A stretch of DNA of 64,000 bases. Source: Limnomonas spitsbergensis. Taxonomy: Eukaryota; Chlorophyta; Chlorophyceae; Chlamydomonadales. The translations under genes were made by a program, and so were the position numbers. Positions 11,201 through 20,067 of this stretch are shown piece by piece (within the stretch, counting starts at the first letter, position 1; every line of letters begins with the position of its first letter). The stretch spans positions 2,914,001 to 2,978,000 of the forward strand of contig JAYJMM010000110.1 of assembly GCA_037349105.1 (NCBI GenBank), written 5' to 3'. A model generated the notes under the pieces. That model was given only the letters and a program-made list of their open reading frames with translations, did not search any database and had not been told where the DNA came from.

Positions 11201-12223
11201 TCATGCTTTGCACCCTTGACCCTTGTCCCTTGACGCCAAACCCTAAAAGCCCATCAACAGTCACCATCTCCAGGGCTTTCTTGCACCTTTTAGTCCTAAA
11301 CCCTAAACCCTAAACCCTGACCCCTTAACCCTTAACCCTATATTCAAACCTCCACAAGCCGTCAGCGCCCAAGCGGGCTCCGAATAATTGCGGGAAGCCC
11401 CTCACCCTGTCTTTTTGCCCTGACCCTTACCCCTAAACCCTGAACCCTGAACTCTCTACCCTGATGCGAAACCTCCGTGCACCGTCAGCGCCCAAGGGGT
11501 CCGAATAATTGCGGGAAGCTTGTCACCTTGCCTTTCTGGCACTTAACCCTGAACTCAATACCCTGAAGCACCATCAGCGTCAAAGGGGGCTCCGAAGAAT
11601 AGCGGGAGTCATGTCACGTTAGGTTTTGGCACCCATTGGCTCTAGATACCCTAAACCTGCACGCCCTGTCAGCTCCTGCAAGTGCTCCGAAGATGAGCGA
11701 GTGGACAGCATGTCACGTTGATTTTTTGCACACGTCAACCCTCAAACCTCAACCCTGAACCCTCAACCCTCAACTCTTAACCTTCACAAACCGTTAGCAC
11801 CCGAGCGGGCTCCGAAGAATAGCTGGAAGCATGCCGTATTTACCCCCCCACACACACCCTTACCCTTTGGCCCTTTGGCCCTAAACCCTTAACCCTAAAC
11901 CCTAAATTCGACACTCTAAACCATTCACCCTAAACCCTAAGCACTCGGCACTAAACCCTAAACCGTACATACACAGTCAGCACCTGCAAGAGATCCAAAG
12001 ATAAGCGGAGAGCACTTCACCCTTTCAACCTAAACCCTGTAACCCGAACCTTGCATACACTGTCACTTTGTAACTTTGTAACTGTCATTTCGTCACGTTT
12101 TAACTGTCACTCTGCAACTATGTAACTGTCAGCACCTGCCGGGGATCCAAAGATAAGCGGAGGGCACTTCACCCTTTCACCCTTTCACCCTTTCACCCTA
12201 AACCCTACATACACTGTCAACAC
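11200..12223 (-). repeat. Array of exon 3' end, donor and TTTAGGG-like intron start
   Basis: Seven or so diverged units (near 11,370, 11,490, 11,580, 11,680, 11,810, 11,990 and 12,130). On the minus strand each shows a version of CTTATCTTTGGATCTCC, a donor-like GGTG(C/T)TGACAGT, and then GGGTTTAGGG strings. The parent is the 3' end of the exon at 12,224-12,439. The telomere-like strings are thus the start of the repeated intron. Confidence 0.65.
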
Positions 12224-12439
12224 CTGCAGGAGATCCAAAGATAAGCGGAGAGCATTTCAGGTTGTTAAACTCCACGTGGGTGGGGATGCCGACGCCGAAG
12301 TTTGATCCAGATCCAGATGTCGCGTTGGATCCGGATCCGGGCGTTGATCTAGATCCGGACAGCGCACCGCGCCTCCCAATGAAGGACACCGAGGCGGAGT
12401 TGTCCCCCGAGGACGTCACGGGGGCGAGAGGGGCGAAGC
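12224..12439 (-). CDS. Exon of unrecognised minus-strand gene (left cluster)
   Basis: Acceptor CCCCTTCCCAG; donor CCTGCAG|GTGTTGACAG. The open reading runs FAPLAPVTSSGDNSASVSF, a GSGS-rich middle, then FGVGIPTHVEFNNLKCSPLI and FGSPAG. It ends in phase 1, the phase required by the 2-nt start of the exon at 1857-1999, though exons in between are likely. No family is recognised. The sole support for joining it to the other left-cluster exons is strand and splice phase. Confidence 0.45.
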
Positions 12440-12930
12440 CTGGGAAGGGGGGTCGGGGGCGCATTTAAGAGGTGTGGTATTACCGTAGAGAGAGTTCATT
12501 GATAAAATGGCGGTTAAGGTAACTTGATGAATGATTGAAGCTACCAGTGCTTGCTGCCTGTAGGGGCAAAGAAGGACGGTGTGCCCTGAGACGGGTAGGT
12601 GTCTCTACTCTATGGGGGGGGGGGTGAGATGAAGTACCGGTAATATACAAAATGTTAGTTAAAATTTTAAATAAACGTTTTATTTATGATTACTGATTGA
12701 TAAATTGACGAATATTTGTCGATACATTAAAGGCAAAGGGACAGTGCTGGACTAGCAGGGGAGAGGTGGGCGCCCAGTGAGGAGTCGCGGATATGAATGA
12801 CATAAGTACCAGTTCTAACCGGTACCGCACTGGTAGAATAAGTTAGTGCGGAGGCTATGTTCAACCACGGAACTGGCAAGGGGGAGGAAATGGCAAAGCT
12901 CAGGCTCCGTACTAAATGAAAGAAAACAAC
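12440..12930. other. Unassigned spacer
   Basis: AT-rich stretch at 12,640-12,725; nothing coding recognised. Confidence 0.35.
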
Positions 12931-13590
12931 TGAACTCATGCGTGTCTCCCCACTTGTCAAAGCCACTGTTTCGACACCCGTCCCCGACGCCGTGTTCTTT
13001 AAACCCTAAACCCTCAAACCTCAACTTTCGACATCGCCGCGCAGCGACTTTAAGCACCGTACTAAAGGGGGGGGGGGCTGAACTCATGCGTGTCTCCTCA
13101 CTTGTCAAGGCAACTGCTTCAACGCCTGTCCCCGACGCCGTGTCGTTGCTGTTAGGGGCGCCTCCCGGTGGCTGCAGCTGCAGCTGCGCTCAGATCAAAG
13201 GGGAGGGGGACGGTCAGCCAATCGGCCAAACTCCAACATGCATGCAGGCGTCACTCGGGTGTTCAGCGCAGCACCAGGCGGCTGTAGCTGCGGCCGCGCT
13301 CAGATCAAGCGGGGAGGGGGGAATGGGGACGGTCAGCCGATCAGCAAAACTCCAGCATGCATATTTAGGAGCAGGGTATTTAGTGCCTGTGCCAGTTTAC
13401 GGGCACAAGTCCCATGCAGCAAATGTGATGCCAAGCTGGACTGTAAAAACTTCACGAAAACTTCTTATGCATGCAGGCGTCGCTCGGGTGTCAGTGCCCT
13501 TGAGCGCAGCACTAGACTGCTGTAGCTGCGGCCATGCTCGGATCAAACGGGGAGGGGGGGAGGGGGGGGTCAGCCAATGAGCAAAGCGTA
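12931..13590. repeat. Two duplicated modules, ~145 bp and ~110-230 bp
   Basis: Module 1 (ATGCGTGTCTCC...CTTGTCAA...CCCCGACGCCGTGT) occurs at about 12,938 and 13,087. Module 2 (CTGTAGCTGCGG...GCTCAGATCAA...GGTCAGCC...CAAAACTCCA) occurs near 13,170, 13,275 and 13,515, and a partial copy lies at 20,920-20,985. Overlapping open frames are not convincing genes. Confidence 0.6.
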
Positions 13591-14025
13591 TGCACTTTGG
13601 ATAGGACCAATTCGTCCACCTGCTGAAGTAGGATTGAGGTTTAGGGTTTAAAGATAAAGATACTGGTAAAGACTAAGGGTTTAGGGTACAGGGCTGAGGG
13701 CTGAGGGCTGAGGGCTTTTTGCGCCGATTTCGGGCGTCTGTCGAAAACGAAAATTTGCTCACGCGCGAGTCGGCCAGTTCTGGTACGGCAGGTATCCTCA
13801 GCGCTGCACAAATGATTGTTTAATTGTTTATGGCCTGCGCGCTGAATTAAAAAGTCACGCGGTCATTTATATTATTATTTTTCGTTTTGGGGGAGCGCGA
13901 AGGCTAATGACGAATACCCGGTACGGCATCACGCTGTCTTCTGCTTCACTTCTGCAGAGCACCTGGGAAGGCTTCAGGACGAGAGACACTTGCATAGTGA
14001 CTCTCGTCGTCCAGCAAGACGAAGT
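13591..14025. other. Unassigned spacer
   Basis: Includes GGTTTAGGGTTTAAAG-type strings and GGGCTGAGGGCTGAGG near 13,692. No gene. Confidence 0.35.
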
Positions 14026-14029
14026 TTAA

Positions 14030-14330
14030 ACATTCCTCTCATCATTGAAACTTTGTCTCTTGTCCCAACCCACCGAGTACGTCTGCACGTCTCCTCCCTC
14101 GCTGATAGACATAAATATACACAGACATATAAATATGTTTATATATAACGGTACATATACATCTATATATACCAGTACTAAAATACCAGTACCGTAGAAG
14201 CATTTAAACTTTGTCTCTTGTCCCAACCCACCAAGTACGCCTTCACGTCTCCACCCTCGCTGATATACATATATATACATATATATCCCGTATATGATAC
14301 TAAAATACCGCTACTGTAGAAGGCACAATT
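14030..14330 (-). repeat. Two copies of the last exon's 3' part
   Basis: Near 14,040-14,105 and 14,195-14,265 the minus strand repeats SEGGDV(Q/K)(T/A)Y(S/L)VGWDKRQS, a version of the end of the exon at 14,336-14,488. AT-rich ATATATACAT stretches follow each copy. In the exon itself the sequence changes to WDMR and a stop, so the copies may be either decayed duplicates or alternative ends. Confidence 0.7.
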
Positions 14331-14335
14331 AAATA

Positions 14336-15879
14336 TCACCTCATGTCCCAACCCACCAAGTACGCTTGCACGTCTCCTCCCTCGCTGATGACATCGGTCG
14401 TGCTGGCTATGTATTCGCCTTCGGTGAACCGCCACGTCAGCAGCCACGAGGAAATAGAAGGAGCCGCCGACGAGGTGTTGGATGCGGCCTGTAAGAGTGT
14501 GAATGGAAGGGTGTGGAAGGGTGTGGAAAGGTGTGAATGGAACCGGCTGATGATTAGGTGAACCGCCACGTCAGCAGCCACGAAAATATAGAAGGAGCCG
14601 CCGACGAGGTGTTGGATGCGGTCAGTAAGGGTGTAAATGGAAGGGTGTGGAGGGGTGTGAATGGAAGGGTGTGGTAATTTGTTGGCGAGGCAACCACCAC
14701 CACCATGCTCCCAGCACCCGGACGGCCCCCCACGCTGCACTGCGCCCTGAACCCGCTCGCCCCTGGGGGGGGCGTCCTTTTCTTTATCCCCTTCCGCATC
14801 CTCAAAATATTCACCTGTCCAACGGCTGCCGACGTGTTGTCCACAGACAAATTTGAGGGCGAGGCCACGACCACCGTCATGCTCCCGGCGAAGAACGGCG
14901 CCGAGCGCTGCGTGACGTCCCCAATGTTCGCTCCGTAGCTTACTAGGATTTGACACGTGGGCTGCTGCGATTCCCGCTGCGGCTCTTGCTGCCGTTGCGG
15001 GGATGCGGCTGATTTTTCTGCCTCTGCTGCTCCAGCAGGCTCTGTCGCCCCTGATCCCTTGCCCTCCGCCAGCAGCTGCCGCGCCGCGCTCCACGTCTCC
15101 AGGCCGATCCCATCAACAGTCTCTGCAAAGCTTGAAAGGCCTCCAACGCCGTCGCTGCCGCCACCGCCGCCGCTGCCGCCACTGCCGCTGACCTTGCCGC
15201 TCCCCTCCGGCTTTGGCAGGGGCCTGCCAGGGCGGCGGCGGCTGCCCTCTTCCGCCCTCCTCTGCTGGAAGGACAGGCTGCGGGCGCGGGCCGCGCGATC
15301 CTCCTGCTGATCGCTTGCGGGCGTAGAAGTGGGATCTGGATCTGGATCTGGATTGGGGGCGGGAGAGGACGTTCTCGGCCTAGGCTGATAAGGTGCTGCA
15401 GATGAGCTCGCAGCGCACCTTGTTACCAGAAGCACCAGAAGCAGAAGCTGGCATGCTGTCGACCCATGCGCAGCATGGAGGAGCGGCCTTGGCCTGTGCC
15501 AAGCTTCTGCCTCAGCCCTGCTATCCCTGCGGGTCGGAGTCGCCTCTCTTTCTTTCTTTCTTGCGGCGGGTGTAGGAGCAGCTTTGGGTAGTGGCCTTGG
15601 TGCGGACCGCGGCATGCCCCTGTGTACCCAACAGTTTTCTGATCCTATCCTGTCCGGTCCGTTCGTCCCCGGGGCGCAGGCGTCCGTCTCGGTTATGTTA
15701 CGCAACAGAAGAGCTGCGTCGGATGACGTTGTTAGCGGCGCGGCGTGAGCGCCGATCGGCGGAGTATGTCCTCGCAAACGCCGAATTCCGCAAATGCCGT
15801 CCGTCGCCCCGTGCGGAGGGCCTGGATGGGGCTTCCGCAGGAGTGAAAACAGTGCAGCCTTCAGTGCATGGCCGGTCAT
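14336..15879 (-). CDS. Unrecognised protein with one hydrophobic segment, two exons
   Basis: Exon 1 is 15879-14815 (donor GGACAG|GTGAATATT). Exon 2 is 14488-14336 (acceptor CTCTTACAG, phase 0, stop TGA). About 405 residues in all. The order is: a basic, proline/arginine-rich N-terminus; a hydrophobic stretch CQLLLLVLLVTRCAA about 150 residues in (signal anchor or late signal peptide); a P/D-rich linker with alternating DP; a G/S-rich stretch; then ordinary sequence with CQILVSYGANIGDVTQRSAP and GSMTVVVASPSNLSVDNTS. Exon 2 reads AASNTSSAAPSISSWLLTW to the end. The start ATG could lie further downstream, or an upstream exon may exist. No family is recognised. Confidence 0.55.
14490..14810 (-). 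repeat. Copies of both exon edges inside the intron
   Basis: At 14,560-14,635 a copy of exon 2's 5' end occurs (AASNTSSAAPSIFSWLLTWR). At 14,680-14,760 there is a copy of the exon 1 stretch GSMVVVVASP. A GGGTGTGGAAGGGTGTG-type short repeat lies between the pieces. Confidence 0.65.
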
Positions 15880-17390
15880 GAAAATGAACTAGTGGTAGCC
15901 ATCGGGAGAACAAATTTGCCAGCGAATAAGTGAATGGACAACGCTCCCGAATACATTATGACGTGGATAGTCTCGGCAACTAAATTGGCTGGCATGCCAA
16001 AACGTGTTCGTGATCCGAAAACGTGGATGCGCGTGGTTCGGTGCACCCCCACATACACTTCACATGCAGTTGACAAGCACTTCCCTTACACTTTATCGCT
16101 GTATTGCATGCGCGCCCGAGATTGGGGGGGGGGGGGTGTACTGGCATCAGACTTTTGATCGTAAGGACTGACTGATCAGCCATCATATGATGATTGGTGC
16201 ATGCCAGTAGTGTTTAAACCTTGCCTCGTGATCCAGCCGGGTAAGGCGGGGTGGGATTGAAAGGTCAGAACCCGAGCCCCTGCCAGATTGATTGCTGCCC
16301 AATGAATTCTGAATGCACTTGTGCCTCCGAAGCCAGCCTGATTGGAGCCCTCCGCCGAAATTCGCGACCGACCTTCGGTATGATATCACCGATGTTTTCG
16401 TTGTTGTGCTATTCTTGATCTTAGTGCGTGAGCTGTTCAGCTCCCTTGCCTCCGTCACTCGACCCGATCAAGGGGGGGTCGGCTAGCTCTGGAGCGTGCG
16501 CTGGATGATTAGGTTGGCGTTTATGTTTCTTTATGCTGGGAACCAACATGAAGGATATGCGTGGCGAGGTGCGGTGCGGTGCTGCGCTCCCGTATGGCTT
16601 GTGCGATGTAAAGAAAAGCGACCTGCCACCATTCGATAGATGACGAATTAACAGCAACGACGGAATCAGTGGCAGTGCCCCCGCGACCGACAAACAGCGT
16701 CAGCTACGGGGACCGTGGGCATCGATCGCGGTGTGCATGCTCACGGCAACTCCGTACATCCGCTCGCATCGCCCGTATCGCAGCCACGTGGACCAGGGCG
16801 GGGCGTCGAACGCTAGCTGCATGTGTGCAGCACTCGCGGCAAATCCGCCAGTCCGGTCGCCCCGACCGGCTAACCCAACATCCACGGGTACCAAGGACAA
16901 CGATGGCCGCTCTTTACATGCTCGCGGAAACCCCGAGTAGGTTGCTGGCCCCGCTCGGCGATGCATACCTCTGTCGACGGGCCACGTACTCGAATGCCCA
17001 CGCAAACACAGAACGGGACGACCGTCGAGTAATTATTCATGCAATCCACCCACGCATTATGTAAGCCAGTATCATTGATTCCGTTCCATTTCTGTGACCC
17101 TCAAGCTCCAGCGGTGCACACCTGTTTTCTTGCATGCATGGATACCATCCACGCGTTGCTTGCATGCATGGCATTTCCGTCTGGAACTTTCTGCCGCCAA
17201 AGGCCGGATGAGGACCAATCATCTCAGCAGGAAGTAAAGCACTGCGTATGGTTTCAAATCCTTTGTGATATCTAACGAATCCGTAGGTATATGCAATCCC
17301 TACGGTTAGACTCATAGACCTTCTTGCACATGATACGCACATTCTTCCCCGTGTCACAATTGCAACCCCCTCACCAGCCTACAGGCACAG
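15880..17390. other. No supported gene
   Basis: Unique-looking sequence with several open frames of 60-130 codons on both strands, none with recognisable domains or consistent splice sites. A G run lies at 16,123-16,135. Confidence 0.35.
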
Positions 17391-17659
17391 GCTCAAATAA
17401 CTTGGCTGGCCACGACTGGGGACTCAGGCTGGAGGCCAGATAGATGGTTTTGGAATGTAGCTGCTCTTCTGCCTGGCAAACTGTTTCGGTCTTATCATGA
17501 GTGGCCTGTAGGTGTAAATTCCGCATGCCGCTCTTCCCCTCAAAACCCACGGGGCTGGATCTTGAAATTAGACTTCCATTTTTGCAGTCCAGCAGAAAGC
17601 TTCACGTGGGCTGTATAAATGTAGCAGCTGCCAGCCAACTATGACGCGTGCAGTCACAC

Positions 17660-18790
17660 ACGTGCCTGCCTTTTTCCCTCTTTCAAAGTTACGGCACATC
17701 AGGCACAATTTCCCTCATTCCTCCCCCCCTGTGTTTGTTTCGTACTTTCCTCTCAACCCTAGTTAGGTAACCACGCGGCCGAGCCTTTTCGAGCAGGGAG
17801 AGGTTTAGAACAGTGCATACCCGCTGGGCGCTGCTGAACGCTCGGCCACGTGGGGCTGGTAAGGAATGACTATGCTCAATTCCAGCTACCATGCACAGCC
17901 TGGGCCACGGTGCAGCCATGCCATCCTCCTATGTGAGGGGGCAGGAACATGGAACCCGGCGCTCTAGTGGGGGGAGAGAGAAAATCGTGTGGCGGGCGAT
18001 CCCTCGACCTCTGGGTATGGATGCCACCAGGGCCCAGAAGGTGTAACGTTATTGACGTCATGATGTGAACTGTTTTCAGTGCAGATGAAAAATAGTCCAT
18101 CAGGCTCCCTACTCATTTTCAGTTTCAGCTCTACCGGTATATGAATTGTAGCTGAATCATTCTCGGATGGACAGTGCATCAGGCTCCATCCGCAGTTCCA
18201 GGTTTCCGCTGTATCTGAATTGTAGCTGAATCACCTCAAAAACTGTGCGTCAGGCTCGCATGTTCAGTCACCAGCACGACGTCCAAATGCAGAAAAGCGT
18301 TTACATTCCAGCGAAGGATATCACATGTATTGCGGCCGAGCCTTTTTAAGCAAGGGCCCAGAGGTGTAATGTCATTGACATGTATTGCATGCGAGTTTAG
18401 GACAGGTGCCCACTGTCGGGGTACAGCACAAAAAGCAACTAGAACAGCGAGCGAACAAACAGTCAACAACATCACCCCTGCGGGCAACCGCCAACCAGTG
18501 ACAGGCTCCCTGGGAAAGCAACCGACACACAACCGCCAATCAGTCAACAACATCACCCCTGCGGGCAACCGCCAACCAGTGACAGGCTGTTGCCCTAACG
18601 AGTGGCTGATTGTAGCTAAACAAACAACAAATACTGTTCAAGCAAGGTGCGAGAGGCACACACACACACACCACCACAGCCCACACAACCCAGCGTTCAA
18701 CAGGGCCCAGCGGGTATGCACCGCTTCAACCACCCCCCACCAAAATGAATTCAAGACGGAGACAGATTAGAGCCCAAGCAAGGATCCCGT
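17660..18790 (+). repeat. Dispersed-repeat cluster
   Basis: Holds a degenerate copy (17,660-17,815) and a core copy (18,331-18,381) of the pyrimidine-rich/GCGGCCGAGCC element, a related AGGTGTAACGTTATTGACGTCA string near 18,040, and two TGTAGCTGAAT tails (18,140, 18,215). An 80-bp direct repeat occurs at 18,463-18,508 and 18,543-18,588 (CATCACCCCTGCGGGCAACC). An AACAGGGCCCAGCGGGTATG string at 18,698 has an inverted relative at 17,808. No gene. Confidence 0.6.
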
Positions 18791-19420
18791 AAGACTCACA
18801 CACACACACACTCGCATGCCGGAAAGGTATACAACGCAGTCCATGCGCGGAGTGGAATACAAACACAGCCTATGCATGGAAATAAAATACAAACACAGTC
18901 TATCGTATGCATGAAAATGAACACAAACGCAGCCTGAACGCAAGGCAAGGGAAACAAACGCAGCCTCGAGCGCATAGCAGGGTAGGGGTGAGCAGCAGTA
19001 CTTTCAGTTGTGTAGGACGGTCCTCCGCTCCTCCTCCGCTCGGTCAAACTATGACTGGGCGGATGAGGGGGGAGGTGTTGCAGGAGCAGGTGTTGTCTAC
19101 CCAAAACATATCGGAGCTTCGGGAGGTTTCCAAAGCTGCTACACAAATATAACTATTATGATGGGCATGCATTGAGGTAGCCGTAACGCTAAAACCTAGC
19201 CTCGTGTTTTGGGCGTGCCACTGGGTAGCCCAAACCCTGAACCCGCGTATTGCGCGTGCATTAAGGTAGCTCAAACTTGAACCCTAAACTCGCGTCTAGG
19301 GCATGCATGTTTCAGCTGAAGTGTGGAACATGGCTGTCATGGTACAAAGTGAGTCTCAACCAGAATTCTACTTCAGTACCACAACTGCCTTGAACTGTTT
19401 ATTTGAGAGCGCGCATCAGC
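18791..19420. other. No supported gene
   Basis: Short CA-rich tracts at 18,797-18,812 and loose repeats of ACAAACACAG(C/T)CTA near 18,850-18,935; CTGAACCC-like strings near 19,230-19,290. Confidence 0.35.
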
Positions 19421-19422
19421 TA

Positions 19423-19545
19423 CAATTCAGCTACATCAGCTACAATTCAGCTACATCGCGGCCTACGGCGAAAAAAGCCTGGTGCAGCATGGCCTACTGC
19501 CCCGGCCACCAGCTGTAGGCCGGTCATGGCTGGGTCACCATCGGC
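19423..19545 (-). mobile_element. SINE-like dispersed element, minus copy
   Basis: On the minus strand this reads TGACCCAGCCATGACCGGCC... CAGCTGGTGGCC... and ends in three or four TGTAGCTGA(A/T) repeats. Plus copies of the same order lie at 23,137-23,250 and 47,400-47,530. The short tandem 3' tail is what suggests a SINE. Confidence 0.5.
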
Positions 19546-19589
19546 CAAGCGGCAGCCACCTGGCAGACTCCCATAGCGGGTGCTCGCGC

Positions 19590-19735
19590 TCGGCGTCCAC
19601 CTGGCGGACTCCCGAAGTCCACCTGGCAGACTCATAAAGTCCACCTGGCAGACTCCCAAAGTCCACCTGGCAGACTTATTAAGTCCACCTGGCAGACTCC
19701 CAGAGTCCACCTGGCAGACTCCCAAAGCGGGTGCG
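19590..19735 (-). repeat. 21/22-bp minisatellite
   Basis: Seven units containing AAGTCCACCTGGCAGACTC (plus). On the minus strand each reads CTGCCAG|GTGGACTT, again a donor-like CAG|GT in every unit. Confidence 0.8.
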
Positions 19736-20067
19736 GCACACACGCTCAAAGAAACGCTGTTATGCACCAAGCCTGATCTGAGGGAACCCGTTGCCCTCGG
19801 GCTTCCCGCAGACAGGCTGAGTCTCCGTACTTGGCTTCATTCCCTCCAGTCTTGCCATCGCGGCTGTGACGGAGGCTGAGCAACTGATGCCTGAGCGTCG
19901 CACCATGCTGTGTCACAAAGAGAGCATCTTGAGGCGTGCCGCGACAGGCTGAGCCTCAATACCTTGCTTCAGTCCCTCCAGTCTTGCTAAGCCACCTTAG
20001 CTGGACAGTCCGATGCAACCTGCTCAGGGGCTTGAGACTGTCCTTCAGACTCGTTGACCTTTTGCCT
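19736..20067 (-). other. 3' flank of the cytochrome b5 gene, with a duplicated segment
   Basis: On the minus strand (A/G)CAAGACTGGAGGGA(A/C)TGAAGC... and CTCAGCCTGTC occur twice (19,815-19,860 and 19,945-19,990). After the TAA of the b5 gene the same frame stays open for a further 23 codons (QKVNESEGQSQAPEQVA...) up to a TAG near 19,996. Confidence 0.45.
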
